The position numbers and the translations under genes were made by a program. The notes under the pieces were generated by a model. That model saw only the letters and a program-made list of their open reading frames with translations. It was not told the origin of the DNA and ran no database searches. This document shows, in pieces, positions 15,460 through 24,005 of a DNA stretch of 35,482 nucleotides. Location of the stretch: assembly GCA_905193155.1 (NCBI GenBank), contig CAJJNQ010000027.1:1-35482 (forward strand). Direction: 5' to 3'. Within the stretch, counting starts at the first letter, position 1, and every line of letters starts with the position of its first letter. The stretch is from an uncultured Christensenella sp. (GTDB lineage: Bacteria > Bacillota > Clostridia > Christensenellales > UBA1750).

Positions 15460-15930
15460 ATGCCCAGACGTGGTTTTATACCGAAGCGTGAAGTGCTGGC
15501 CGACCCGATCTACGGCAGCACCGTCGTTACCAAGCTGATCAATCAGGTCATGTATGACGGCAAGCGCGGCACCGCGCAGAAGGTTTGCTACGAAGCCTTC
15601 GCCGCCGTCGCCGAAAAGACCGGCAAGGAAGCGACCGAAGTTTTTGAAGCGGCCATGAACAATATCATGCCCGTGCTGGAAGTCAAGGCTCGCCGCGTTG
15701 GCGGTGCGACTTACCAGGTCCCGATCGAGATCCGCCCGGAGCGCCGTCAGACCCTGGCGCTGCGTTGGCTGGTCGAGTTCTCCCGCAAGCGCGGCGAGAA
15801 GACCCAGGCAGAGCGTCTTTGCAACGAGATCATCGATGCATCCAACAACACCGGCGCTGCTGTCAAGCGCAAGGAAGACATGCACAAGATGGCTGAGGCC
15901 AACAAGGCGTTCGCGCACTATCGTTGGTAA
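15460..15930 (+). CDS. rpsG: 30S ribosomal protein S7
   Basis: The 156-residue primary 16S rRNA-binding protein that organises the 3' domain (head) of the small subunit. It begins MPRRGFIPKREVLADPIYGS and includes LINQVMYDGKRGTAQKV, the RRVGGATYQVPIEIRPERR beta-arm region and the C-terminal HKMAEANKAFAHYRW. The ATG at 15460 follows AGGAGGG at about 6 nt, so upstream in-frame codons are excluded. The order rpsL-rpsG-fusA-tuf is the classical str operon. Confidence 0.98.
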   Translation: MPRRGFIPKREVLADPIYGSTVVTKLINQVMYDGKRGTAQKVCYEAFAAVAEKTGKEATEVFEAAMNNIMPVLEVKARRVGGATYQVPIEIRPERRQTLALRWLVEFSRKRGEKTQAERLCNEIIDASNNTGAAVKRKEDMHKMAEANKAFAHYRW

Positions 15931-16011
15931 TAGCCTATGTCTAAATATCTTGACTGCTTTGCATTCAATGGCAGGGCAGCTCAATGAAAGCCGAAAGGAG
16001 GATATACGACT

Positions 16012-18087
16012 GTGTCTAACAGAGAGTATTCTTTGGAAAATACCAGAAACATCGGTATCATGGCGCATATCGACGCCGGTAAGACGACCACCACGGAGCG
16101 CATCCTGTTCTACACGGGTGTGAACCGCAAGATCGGTGAAACGCACGACGGCACGGCGACCATGGACTGGATGGCTCAGGAGCAGGAGCGCGGCATCACC
16201 ATCACGTCCGCTGCTACCACCTGCCACTGGAAGGGCAAGCGTATCAACATCATCGACACTCCCGGGCACGTCGACTTTACGGTTGAAGTTGAGCGTTCCC
16301 TGCGCGTGCTGGACGGCGCTGTCTGCGTGTTCTGCGCAAAGGGCGGCGTTGAGCCTCAGTCTGAAACCGTCTGGCATCAGGCGGACAACTACGGCGTTCC
16401 GCGCATGGCCTATGTCAACAAGATGGACATCATGGGCGCGGACTTCTACAACGTCCTGGACATGATGCACGATCGTCTGCACTGCAACGCGGTGCCGATC
16501 CAGCTGCCCATCGGCAATGAGTCCGATTTCGTCGGCCTGGTGGACCTTGTTGAGAACAAGGCCTACATCTACACCGACGATCTTGGCACCCACATGGAGG
16601 ACGAGCCCATCCCCGAGGATATGGCCGAACAGGTCGAGATGTATCGTGCGGAGCTGATGGAGAAGGTCGCCGAGCTGGATGACGATCTGATGGAGAAGTA
16701 CCTCGACGGCGGTGAGCTGACGATCGACGAGATCAAGGCCGCTATCCGCAAGGGCACCATCGCCAATAAGTTCGTTCCCGTCCTGTGCGGTACTTCTTAC
16801 CGCAACAAGGGCGTGCAGAAGCTGCTGGACGCCATCGTTGACTACATGCCCTCTCCTGTCGACATCCCCCCGATCAAGGGTACGGTGCCCGGCACGGATG
16901 AGGAGACCAGCCGTCCCTCTTCGGATGAAGAGCCCTTTGCGGCGCTGGCCTTCAAGATCATGGCGGATCCCTTCGTCGGTAAGCTGGCGTTCTTCCGCGT
17001 GTACTCCGGTACCCGTGAAGCCGGCACCTACGTTTTCAACTCCACCAAGGGCAAGCGCGAGCGCTTCGGCCGCATCCTTCAGATGCACGCCAATCACCGC
17101 GAAGAGATCGAAAAGGTCTACGCGGGCGATATCGCGGCGGCCGTTGGCCTGAAGGACACCACCACCGGTGATACCCTCTGCGATGAGGATCATCCCGTTG
17201 TGCTGGAGTCCATGGTCTTCCCGGAGCCCGTTATCCGCGTTGCCATCGAGCCCAAGACCAAGGCTGGTCAGGAAAAGCTCACCATGGCGCTGCTGCGTCT
17301 GGCTGAAGAAGACCCGACCTTCAAGACCTACACTGATCAGGAAACTGGTCAGACCATCATCGCCGGCATGGGCGAGTTGCACCTGGAAATCATCGTGGAC
17401 CGTATCAAGCGCGAGTTCAAGGTGGAAGCTTCCGTCGGTGCGCCCCAGGTTTCCTACCGCGAGGCCATCACCAAGGTTGTCCCGCGTGCGGAAGGCCGCT
17501 TCGTCCGCCAGAGCGGTGGTCACGGTCAGTACGGTCATTGTATCGTGGAGTTCACTCCCCTGGAGCCCGGCGCGGGTTATGTCTTCGAGAACGCCACCGT
17601 TGGTGGTTCCATCCCGAAGGAATTCATCGAGCCTATCAACCAGGGTATTCAGGAAGCCGCGAAGAACGGTATCCTGGGCGGTTATGAGGTCATGGACTTC
17701 AAGGCGCGCGTCATCGACGGTTCTTACCACGATGTCGACTCCTCTGAAATGGCCTTTAAGATCGCCGGTTCTATGGCGTTCAAGGACGCTATGGCCAAGG
17801 GCGCTCCCGCTCTGCTGGAGCCCATGATGAAGGTCGAAGTCGTCGTTCCCGAGGATTACATGGGTGACGTCATCGGCGACATCAACGCCCGCCGCGGCCG
17901 TATCGAGGGCATGGAGAACCGTCACGGCTCTCAGGTCATCGACGCGATCGTGCCTCTGGCGGAGATGTTTGGTTACGCGACTGCGCTGCGTTCCACCACG
18001 CAGGGCCGCGGCAACTACACCATGCAGTTCGACTGCTATGAGCAGGTGCCCAAGAACATTGCGGAGAAGGTTCTCGGCAAGAAGTAA
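16012..18087 (+). CDS. fusA: Translation elongation factor G
   Basis: The 691-residue translocase GTPase. The G1 P-loop AHIDAGKTTTTER lies at residues 18-30, followed by a GITITSAAT switch I segment, DTPGHVDF (G3) and NKMD (G4). Domain III-IV signatures include GMGELHLEIIVDRIKREF and QSGGHGQYGHC. It begins with GTG at 16012 after AAAGGAGG at about 10 nt. It is the full-length housekeeping form. It lies 81 nt after rpsG and 83 nt before tuf, in the same operon. Confidence 0.99.
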   Translation: MSNREYSLENTRNIGIMAHIDAGKTTTTERILFYTGVNRKIGETHDGTATMDWMAQEQERGITITSAATTCHWKGKRINIIDTPGHVDFTVEVERSLRVLDGAVCVFCAKGGVEPQSETVWHQADNYGVPRMAYVNKMDIMGADFYNVLDMMHDRLHCNAVPIQLPIGNESDFVGLVDLVENKAYIYTDDLGTHMEDEPIPEDMAEQVEMYRAELMEKVAELDDDLMEKYLDGGELTIDEIKAAIRKGTIANKFVPVLCGTSYRNKGVQKLLDAIVDYMPSPVDIPPIKGTVPGTDEETSRPSSDEEPFAALAFKIMADPFVGKLAFFRVYSGTREAGTYVFNSTKGKRERFGRILQMHANHREEIEKVYAGDIAAAVGLKDTTTGDTLCDEDHPVVLESMVFPEPVIRVAIEPKTKAGQEKLTMALLRLAEEDPTFKTYTDQETGQTIIAGMGELHLEIIVDRIKREFKVEASVGAPQVSYREAITKVVPRAEGRFVRQSGGHGQYGHCIVEFTPLEPGAGYVFENATVGGSIPKEFIEPINQGIQEAAKNGILGGYEVMDFKARVIDGSYHDVDSSEMAFKIAGSMAFKDAMAKGAPALLEPMMKVEVVVPEDYMGDVIGDINARRGRIEGMENRHGSQVIDAIVPLAEMFGYATALRSTTQGRGNYTMQFDCYEQVPKNIAEKVLGKK

Positions 18088-18107
18088 TTAAAATTTAGGC
18101 GTTCGTG

Positions 18108-18129
18108 CCTGCGGGAGCAATCCCGCAGG
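18108..18129 (+). other. Intercistronic hairpin between fusA and tuf
   Basis: Perfect 9-bp stem CCTGCGGGA / TCCCGCAGG with loop GCAA (a GNRA tetraloop) and no T-tract. It is probably an mRNA stabiliser or processing site that could raise tuf expression relative to upstream genes. Confidence 0.55.
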
Positions 18130-18170
18130 GCGTGCGCATCAAACTAATCCGTAAACGGAGGGTTTTTACA

Positions 18171-19385
18171 ATGGCTAAGGCTAAGTTTGAACGCACCAAG
18201 CCTCACGTTAACATTGGTACCATTGGCCACGTTGACCACGGCAAGACCACTCTGACCGCCGCCATCACCATGGTGCTGTCTCAGAAGGGCGAAGCCACCG
18301 CGATGCGCTACGACGAAATCGATAAGGCGCCCGAAGAGAAGGCCCGCGGAATCACCATCAACACCGCTCACGTTGAGTATGAGACCGAAAAGCGTCACTA
18401 TGCTCACGTTGACTGCCCCGGCCACGCCGACTATGTTAAGAACATGATCACCGGCGCTGCGCAGATGGACGGTGCTATCCTGGTTGTCTCCGCTGCCGAT
18501 GGCCCCATGCCCCAGACCCGTGAGCACATCCTGCTCGCCCGTCAGGTTGGCGTTCCTTACATCGTCGTGTTCCTGAACAAGTGCGACATGGTCGATGACG
18601 AGGAGCTGCTCGAGCTGGTCGAGATGGAAGTCCGCGATCTGCTGTCTTCCTACGATTTCCCCGGCGACGAGATTCCGATCATCCGCGGTTCCGCTCTGGA
18701 AGCGCTGGAGTATGTCGTCAACGGCGGCACCGACTGCGAGCATGAGCCCAAGTGCAAGTGCATCTATGAGCTGATGGATGCGGTTGACAACTACATCCCC
18801 ACTCCCGAGCGCGACATCGACAAGCCCTTCCTGATGCCTGTTGAGGACGTGTTCTCCATCACCGGCCGCGGCACCGTCGCTACCGGCCGTGTTGAGCGCG
18901 GTACCGTTAAGGTTCAGGATACCGTCGAAATCGTCGGCCTGATGGACAAGCCCCGCTCCACCGTCGTTACCGGTGTCGAGATGTTCCGCAAGCTGCTGGA
19001 TCAGGCTCAGACCGGTGATAACATCGGCGCTCTGCTGCGTGGTATTCAGCGCAACGAAGTCGAGCGCGGCCAGGTTCTGGCCAAGCCCGGCACCATTCAT
19101 CCCCACACCCACTTCATCGGCCGCGTTTACGTGCTGACGAAGGATGAGGGCGGCCGTCACACCCCTTTCTTCAACGGCTACCGTCCCCAGTTCTACTTCC
19201 GTACGACCGACATCACCGGCGACATCAAGCTGCCCGAGGGCATTGAGATGGTCATGCCCGGCGACCACGTCGATATGGAGATCACTCTGATCAACCCCAT
19301 CGCTATCGAGGAAGGCCTCCGCTTCGCTATCCGTGAAGGCGGCCGTACCGTCGGTTCCGGTGTTGTCGTTAAGGTCATCGAGTAA
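18171..19385 (+). CDS. tuf: Translation elongation factor Tu
   Basis: The 404-residue aminoacyl-tRNA carrier GTPase. It shows G1 GHVDHGKTTLTA (residues 19-30), switch I ARGITINTAHVEYE, G3 DCPGHADYVKNM (81-92), G4 NKCD (136-139) and the SAL motif (174-176). It is about 10 residues longer than common EF-Tu. The extra residues lie after the SALEALE helix: YVVNGGTDCEHEPKCKC (181-197), with Cys189, His191, Cys195 and Cys197. Domains 2 and 3 look normal. The ATG at 18171 has GGAGGG upstream. A strong terminator follows. Confidence 0.99.
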   Translation: MAKAKFERTKPHVNIGTIGHVDHGKTTLTAAITMVLSQKGEATAMRYDEIDKAPEEKARGITINTAHVEYETEKRHYAHVDCPGHADYVKNMITGAAQMDGAILVVSAADGPMPQTREHILLARQVGVPYIVVFLNKCDMVDDEELLELVEMEVRDLLSSYDFPGDEIPIIRGSALEALEYVVNGGTDCEHEPKCKCIYELMDAVDNYIPTPERDIDKPFLMPVEDVFSITGRGTVATGRVERGTVKVQDTVEIVGLMDKPRSTVVTGVEMFRKLLDQAQTGDNIGALLRGIQRNEVERGQVLAKPGTIHPHTHFIGRVYVLTKDEGGRHTPFFNGYRPQFYFRTTDITGDIKLPEGIEMVMPGDHVDMEITLINPIAIEEGLRFAIREGGRTVGSGVVVKVIE

Positions 19386-19403
19386 TCGCTGAACAAAATC
19401 AAA

Positions 19404-19433
19404 GGAGCATTCCGATCGGAGTGCTCCTTTTTT
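19404..19433 (+). terminator. Terminator of the str operon after tuf
   Basis: 10-bp stem GGAGCATTCC / GGAGTGCTCC (one G-T pair) with loop GATC, followed by six T. Confidence 0.93.
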
Positions 19434-19443
19434 GCTCGAAAAG

Positions 19444-19478
19444 AATGCCGTCCGCGAGAAACAGCGGGCGGCATTTTG
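19444..19478 (-). terminator. Terminator of the Nudix gene, possibly bidirectional
   Basis: 12-bp stem AATGCCGTCCGC / GCGGGCGGCATT (19444-19455 and 19464-19475) with an 8-nt loop. On the minus strand it is followed by CTTTTC, and on the plus strand by TTG after ATT. It lies between the converging tuf and Nudix genes. Confidence 0.75.
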
Positions 19479-19943
19479 TCAGATGCGATTTTTCATGAAT
19501 TCCGAAAAAGCGGCAAACACGCGCCGGTCAGGCGGGCTGATTTCTTCAACCGCGGGCAGCGAACCCAGCGGAAACCATTTCAGTTCTCGAACTTCGTTGG
19601 GGTCGATGTTGACCTCACCGGAGAAATCCGTGCAGAGGTAGAAAATCCCCACGATGAACACTTTGTCCCCGTTGGGATAGGTATAGCGCGTATCCGGACC
19701 GGAAAACACGCCGATCAGCTCCAGCGCATTGGCACGCAGGCCGGTTTCCTCAAAAAATTCGCGCTTGGCGGCATCTTCCGGCACTTCGCCGATCTCAATC
19801 GCACCGCCGTGCATCGTCCAAAGGCCGTTGTCGGCACGGCGCTGAAGCAGCACTTTTCCACCCCGAACGGGGAAAACGCCTGTGCCCGCCGTCAACAGTT
19901 CCTCGTGACCGATCTTTTTGCGAAGACGCATAATGTAGCCCAT
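19479..19943 (-). CDS. Nudix hydrolase
   Basis: A 154-residue Nudix-fold pyrophosphohydrolase. The Nudix box GX5EX7REUXEEXGU is complete at residues 47-69 (Gly47, Glu53, Arg61, Glu62, Glu65, Glu66, Gly68). A full box supports catalysis on nucleoside-diphosphate-linked compounds. Whether the substrate is an oxidised dNTP, ADP-ribose or another nucleotide cannot be decided. The start ATG has AGAAGG about 8 nt upstream. It follows the sugar kinase gene in the same orientation with a 28-nt gap, so the two may be cotranscribed. Confidence 0.9.
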   Translation of the reverse strand: MGYIMRLRKKIGHEELLTAGTGVFPVRGGKVLLQRRADNGLWTMHGGAIEIGEVPEDAAKREFFEETGLRANALELIGVFSGPDTRYTYPNGDKVFIVGIFYLCTDFSGEVNIDPNEVRELKWFPLGSLPAVEEISPPDRRVFAAFSEFMKNRI

Positions 19944-19971
19944 GAAATCAGCCTTCTTTCGGAAAGAAAAA

Positions 19972-20994
19972 TCAGCGGTTCAGCTCGCTCTGCGGGCCGG
20001 TGGAATGATGGCTGCGGATGATCGAAGTCACCTCGTCGAAATCGGAAGAGGGAAGGTCACCGGGGATGGTGTTCTTGACCGAGCTGGTTGCATCGCCGAA
20101 CTCCAGCGCGCGCTGCGGGTCGCCGTATTGCAGCAGACCGAACAGCACGCCTGCAACATAGGCGTCGCCGGAGCCGATGCGGTCCACCACGTCGATGTTT
20201 TCATAGGGCGGCTCAGTGAAGAAAGCGTCGTCCTTGCTGCAATAAAGAATGGAGCCGAAGGTGTGCTGCTTGGGGCTGATGACGGTGCGCTGCGTCGTGG
20301 CAACATAGTCCACGCCATACTCCGTACAGTAGCTCTTCATGATGTCGCGCAGGTCGCCCGTCTTGCGGAACATGCGGCGGCTCGTCTCCTCGGAGATGAA
20401 CAGAATGTCCACATAGGGAAGAATCGAAGTGATGGTGTTGTAGGCCTCCTCCTCGCTCCAAAGGTTGGCGCGATAGTTGACGTCAAAGGAAATTTGTGCG
20501 CCGCCCGCCTTGAAGCGCTTGATCATCTCCAGCGCAACGGAACGGGTGTCCTCAGAAAGCGCCAGCGTGATGCCGCTGGTGTGGAACACGCGCGTGCTGG
20601 TGTAGACGGAATCGGGAACTTCGTCAATGGAGATGGTGTTGATCGAAGAATAGCGCCGGTCGTAGATGATGGCGGGCTTGCGGGGAGAAGCGCCGCTTTC
20701 GTAGTAATAAACGCCCAAGCGCGCTGTAGGCGAGGTATCGTAAACCAGATAGTCATCCGATACACCCTGGAAGCGGACATGGTTCTTGATGTAAGTGCCC
20801 AGTTCGTTATCGGGGAGCTTGGAGATGATGCCGGTGCGCAGCCCCAGCAGGGACACGCCCGAGGCGACGTTCAGTTCGGAACCGCCCGCGCATTTGTGAA
20901 ACACTTCGCCGCGTACGATGCGTTCGTTGGAAGGGGGGGAAAGTCGCAGCATGATCTCCCCGAAGGAGATCACGTCAAAATCTTTTTTTGTCAT
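19972..20994 (-). CDS. kdgK: PfkB-family sugar kinase, probably 2-dehydro-3-deoxygluconate (KDG) kinase
   Basis: A 340-residue ribokinase/PfkB-fold kinase. The N-terminal signature is GEIMLRLSPP with AGGSELNVASGVSLLG (residues 36-51). DVNYRANLW (171-179) is the segment usual in KDG kinases. The ATP/anion-hole motif is DRIGSGDAYVAGVL (271-284), with the catalytic base Asp277; GSGD replaces the common GAGD. KDG kinase would feed pectin or hexuronate breakdown by making KDPG, but no aldolase or uronate gene is adjacent, so the substrate is a family inference. A promoter with a perfect 18-bp palindrome lies just upstream. Confidence 0.8.
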   Translation of the reverse strand: MTKKDFDVISFGEIMLRLSPPSNERIVRGEVFHKCAGGSELNVASGVSLLGLRTGIISKLPDNELGTYIKNHVRFQGVSDDYLVYDTSPTARLGVYYYESGASPRKPAIIYDRRYSSINTISIDEVPDSVYTSTRVFHTSGITLALSEDTRSVALEMIKRFKAGGAQISFDVNYRANLWSEEEAYNTITSILPYVDILFISEETSRRMFRKTGDLRDIMKSYCTEYGVDYVATTQRTVISPKQHTFGSILYCSKDDAFFTEPPYENIDVVDRIGSGDAYVAGVLFGLLQYGDPQRALEFGDATSSVKNTIPGDLPSSDFDEVTSIIRSHHSTGPQSELNR

Positions 20995-21022
20995 TCTGTG
21001 AAATCACTCCTTTTGAGGAATT

Positions 21023-21040
21023 ATGTCCCCGCGGGGACAT
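21023..21040 (-). promoter_or_regulatory. 18-bp perfect palindrome, putative operator of the sugar kinase gene
   Basis: ATGTCCCCGCGGGGACAT is a perfect inverted repeat located about 10 nt downstream of the kinase gene's -10 box, roughly at the start of its transcript. This placement suits a repressor that blocks initiation. No regulator gene is adjacent, so the protein is unknown. The sequence could instead act as a 5' RNA hairpin. Confidence 0.6.
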
Positions 21041-21049
21041 TCTAATATT

Positions 21050-21079
21050 ATTTTACCGTTCTCATTTATGCTTTGTCAA
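21050..21079 (-). promoter_or_regulatory. Promoter of the sugar kinase gene
   Basis: On the minus strand perfect TTGACA (21074-21079), 18-nt spacer, TAAAAT (21050-21055). Confidence 0.75.
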
Positions 21080-21111
21080 TCGGATGAGAAACAAAAAAAC
21101 ACCTGTGTTGC

Positions 21112-21140
21112 TTGCAACGGAACACGATTTGTTTTATAAT
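21112..21140 (+). promoter_or_regulatory. Promoter of the serine hydrolase gene
   Basis: TTGCAA (21112-21117), 17-nt spacer, perfect TATAAT (21135-21140). It diverges from the kinase promoter, whose -35 ends 33 nt away. Confidence 0.75.
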
Positions 21141-21177
21141 TATTTTGATAAAAAAAGTATGATGGGGGGATTTCAAT

Positions 21178-22077
21178 ATGCAGCTTCAAGGGTATGTGGA
21201 CGGTCTGGCAAAGCGCGGATTGACGGTTTACGGCACGGTGGTGCGGCAGCACAACAGGGAAATCGCTTCTCATTATTGGCGCACGGATGAGCGGATCAAC
21301 ATCCATTCGCTGTCTAAATCCTTCCTATCCTGCGCAGTGGGTATTGCCATCGACGAAGGACTTATGAAGTTGGACGATCAAGTGATCTCTTACTTCCCGG
21401 AGAAGCTTGACGCTTCGCCTACGCCCTGGCAGGAAAAGCTGACCATCCGCAATCTTTTGACGATGTCGCCCGGCCACAGCAAGGGCATTTTGCTCGACGA
21501 TCAGCGCGATGCGCTGGAGGATACCGACTGGGTTCACTATTTCCTCAACTATCCCATGGATTTTGAGCCCGGTACGCAGTTTGCCTACGATACCGGCGCA
21601 ACGTTTATGTGCTCCGCCATTTTGCAGAAGCAAAGCGGCATGACCGCGTTGGATTACCTGAAACCGCGCCTCTTCACGCCGCTGGGCATCCGCAATCCGC
21701 AGTGGTTCACCAGCCCGGATGGAATTACGCTGGGCGGCGGCGGACTGCATCTGAATGTGAAAGAGATCAGCCGCTTTGGCCAGACGCTGCTGGATAAGGG
21801 CGTGTATGAGGGAAAGCGACTTGTGCCGGAGGAATATCTTGCGCTGGCTACGCGCAAGCAGATCGACAACGAGGGTACGCCCGATTGGAGCCAGGGCTAC
21901 GGCTTCCAGTTCTGGATGTGCGCACCGAAGGGCGTGTATCGCGGCGATGGCAAGAACGGACAATATTGCATTGTATGCCCGGATCAGGATGCAGTGATCG
22001 CCATCACGTCGCATGAGGAATTCAATTTGCAGGGCATTTTGGACTGCGTTTGGGAAAGCATCCTGCCACAGCTGTAA
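21178..22077 (+). CDS. Serine hydrolase of the beta-lactamase/penicillin-binding-like family
   Basis: A 299-residue protein of the class C beta-lactamase-related family (esterase/peptidase relatives such as EstB). The active-site SxxK is SLSK (Ser44, Lys47). The second motif, usually YxN, reads YDT (Tyr137). A GGGGLHLNVKEISRFGQTLLDKG stretch, typical of these hydrolases, lies at about 188-209. No signal peptide is visible, so it is probably cytoplasmic. It is more likely an esterase or peptidase than a drug-resistance enzyme. The ATG follows a run of six G at about 8 nt. walJ follows after 15 nt and may be cotranscribed. Confidence 0.82.
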   Translation: MQLQGYVDGLAKRGLTVYGTVVRQHNREIASHYWRTDERINIHSLSKSFLSCAVGIAIDEGLMKLDDQVISYFPEKLDASPTPWQEKLTIRNLLTMSPGHSKGILLDDQRDALEDTDWVHYFLNYPMDFEPGTQFAYDTGATFMCSAILQKQSGMTALDYLKPRLFTPLGIRNPQWFTSPDGITLGGGGLHLNVKEISRFGQTLLDKGVYEGKRLVPEEYLALATRKQIDNEGTPDWSQGYGFQFWMCAPKGVYRGDGKNGQYCIVCPDQDAVIAITSHEEFNLQGILDCVWESILPQL

Positions 22078-22092
22078 GATGAGGAAGAGAAC

Positions 22093-22887
22093 ATGAATCT
22101 GGACTTTTGCTCGCTGTTCAGCGGATCAACCGGGAACAGCGAGCTGGTGGCCTTTGACGATACGCTGCTGCTGATCGACGCTGGGCGCACCGGAAAGGCG
22201 CTGGACGAAGCGGTACGCCGTCAGGGTTTTGATATGCGCATGGTGCGCGCCATATTGGTCACGCATGAGCACATCGACCACATCCGCGGCGTGGGAGTGC
22301 TGGCGCGGAAATACGGTATGGAGGTCTATGCCAGCCACGGCACGTGGGAGGCGATGGCGGATAAAGTGGGAGAGATTCCCGCGCGCCAGCGCTGCGAGTT
22401 CGACCCGGATGCGGATTTTTACATCGACAAAGTCAATGTGCTGCCGTTTTCGATTCCGCACGATGCGGCGCAGCCGACGGGCTTTTCGCTTACCTGTGGC
22501 GGCAAAAAGGTATCGGTCATGACCGACCTTGGGCATACTACGAAGGATCTCCTGTCCTGGGTGGAGGGCTCCGACGTGATGCTGCTGGAGGCCAATCACG
22601 ATATCCAGATGCTGCGCGACGGATCGTATCCGGAAAGGCTCAAGCGGCGCATCCTTTCCAATAAGGGGCACCTTTCCAATGACGCCTGCGGCATGGCGCT
22701 GACCGACCTGATCAACTGCGGCACAAGGCATGTTTACCTCGGCCATTTGAGCGAGGAAAACAATGTGCCGGAGCTGGCGTATTCCACCGTGGCGCACATA
22801 TTGGAAACCATCGGCGCAAAGGTGGGCAGCGATGTTGAGCTGCGCATGACCTTTCCCGACCATGCGGCGGAGCCGATCTCCCTGTGA
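22093..22887 (+). CDS. walJ: MBL-fold metallohydrolase, WalJ/YycJ type
   Basis: A 264-residue metallo-beta-lactamase-fold protein with HxHxDH at His58, His60, Asp62 and His63. Downstream metal ligands are seen in SVMTDLGHTT, LLEANHD and YLGHLSEENN. Length and ending fit YycJ/WalJ, a 5'-3' exonuclease-like protein encoded in the walRK locus of Firmicutes. Support comes from neighbours: an HtrA protease gene follows at 32 nt, and rlmH lies two genes further, as in Bacillus. walR and walK themselves are not in the window. Start ATG at 22093 after GAGGAAGAG. Confidence 0.9.
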   Translation: MNLDFCSLFSGSTGNSELVAFDDTLLLIDAGRTGKALDEAVRRQGFDMRMVRAILVTHEHIDHIRGVGVLARKYGMEVYASHGTWEAMADKVGEIPARQRCEFDPDADFYIDKVNVLPFSIPHDAAQPTGFSLTCGGKKVSVMTDLGHTTKDLLSWVEGSDVMLLEANHDIQMLRDGSYPERLKRRILSNKGHLSNDACGMALTDLINCGTRHVYLGHLSEENNVPELAYSTVAHILETIGAKVGSDVELRMTFPDHAAEPISL

Positions 22888-22919
22888 CAGAGAAATTCTG
22901 ACCCGAGGAGAGAGGCATT

Positions 22920-23954
22920 GTGAGAAAAACTTGGAAAAAACTGGGGCTGCTGGCCGCACTTTGCGGCACGGCAGTCCTTTTTGCGTGCGCAAAACCTCCG
23001 GCAGCACCGGAAAACACGCCGCATCTTGTGCAGCAGGCGCAGACGATACAGGGGGAAGAAACAATGGCGGACATGGTGGAACGCCTGAGCCCCGCCGTGG
23101 TGGGCATTGCCAACGTGCAGGACGGAAAGCAGGGCATCGGCTCCGGTGTGTTCGTGACGACGGACGGCTATGTGCTGACCAATCATCATGTTGCTGCGGC
23201 GGGGAATGAGGTGGTTTTGATTTTTTCAGACGGCGCAAAGCAATCCGCGCGCACCGTTTGGAGCAGCAAGGCGCTCGATCTTGCCGTGATCAAGGCAGAA
23301 GGGAACTTTGCCTGTGCGGCCTTGGGCAGCGTGGAAAGCGTTCGTGCGGGGGAGAGCGTCATCGCCATCGGTACGCCGCTGGTACTGCAATTCCAGCACA
23401 CCGTCACCCGCGGCATCGTCAGCGCGGTGGATCGGACGCTGCAAGTGCCCTCCGAGGGGAGTACAGCTTTTCTGGAACAGTTGATCCAGACCGACGCGGC
23501 GATCAATCCCGGCAACTCCGGCGGGCCGCTGCTCAATGCCAAAGGCGAAGTGATCGGTATCATCACTGTGCGCGTAGAAGAAGCTGCGGGCATCGGCTTT
23601 GCCATCCCCATCGACATTGCAAAGCCCATTTTGCAGCACTTTATTGCAGAAGGCAGCTTCACCGCACCGAAGCTCGGCGCTTATCTTTTTGACAGCGAAA
23701 TTGCGCGGTTCTATGATGAAAACAGCACCATGACGGCAGGACTCTACGTCATCGGCGTGGAACCGAACAGCCCGGCGGAGCGGGCGGGCCTTCGGGAAGG
23801 CGATATCCTGCTCAGCGCTGACGGCAGAACTTGCCGCACACTGCTTGATCTGCGGTATCAGATTTTTGCCCATCGGGTGGGGGAGAAAATGGCGCTGCGT
23901 GTGCTGCGCGGGGCGGAGAGTTTAGACATTTCGGTGCGGCTGGCAGCGGAGTAA
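22920..23954 (+). CDS. HtrA/DegP-family serine protease, predicted lipoprotein
   Basis: A 344-residue S1C protease with a C-terminal PDZ domain. The catalytic triad is His90 (LTNHH), Asp120 (KALDLAV) and Ser200 (NPGNSGGPLL). The PDZ domain covers about 245-340, with VEPNSPAERAGLREGDILLS. The N-terminus has a charged start, a hydrophobic stretch and a lipobox LFAC at residues 20-23. It is therefore probably lipid-anchored through Cys23 outside the membrane; many Firmicute HtrA proteins use a transmembrane helix instead. The start is GTG at 22920 after GAGGAGAG. By synteny it corresponds to the HtrC/YyxA gene next to walJ. Confidence 0.92.
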   Translation: MRKTWKKLGLLAALCGTAVLFACAKPPAAPENTPHLVQQAQTIQGEETMADMVERLSPAVVGIANVQDGKQGIGSGVFVTTDGYVLTNHHVAAAGNEVVLIFSDGAKQSARTVWSSKALDLAVIKAEGNFACAALGSVESVRAGESVIAIGTPLVLQFQHTVTRGIVSAVDRTLQVPSEGSTAFLEQLIQTDAAINPGNSGGPLLNAKGEVIGIITVRVEEAAGIGFAIPIDIAKPILQHFIAEGSFTAPKLGAYLFDSEIARFYDENSTMTAGLYVIGVEPNSPAERAGLREGDILLSADGRTCRTLLDLRYQIFAHRVGEKMALRVLRGAESLDISVRLAAE

Positions 23955-23958
23955 GCAA

Positions 23959-23987
23959 TCGACATTGGGGCGTGCTTGGAGTATAAT
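23959..23987 (+). promoter_or_regulatory. Promoter of the CPBP protease gene
   Basis: TCGACA (23959-23964), 17-nt spacer, perfect TATAAT (23982-23987), right after the htrA stop. An ATG at 23976 lies inside this promoter and is not a credible start. Confidence 0.7.
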
Positions 23988-24005
23988 GGAGGCGAGGTGA
24001 GGTTT

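Noticed and set aside
15445..17925. 826-codon minus-strand frame opposite rpsG and fusA, and a 374-codon frame opposite tuf
   Set aside because: Same shadow effect; S7, EF-G and EF-Tu on the plus strand are certain.
21178..22077. Calling the serine hydrolase an antibiotic-resistance beta-lactamase
   Set aside because: It lacks a signal peptide and a standard YxN motif, and looks like the esterase/peptidase relatives of class C enzymes.
23976..24005. Upstream ATG for the CPBP protease
   Set aside because: It lies within the promoter, immediately before the TATAAT box; GTG at 24006 has a better ribosome binding site.
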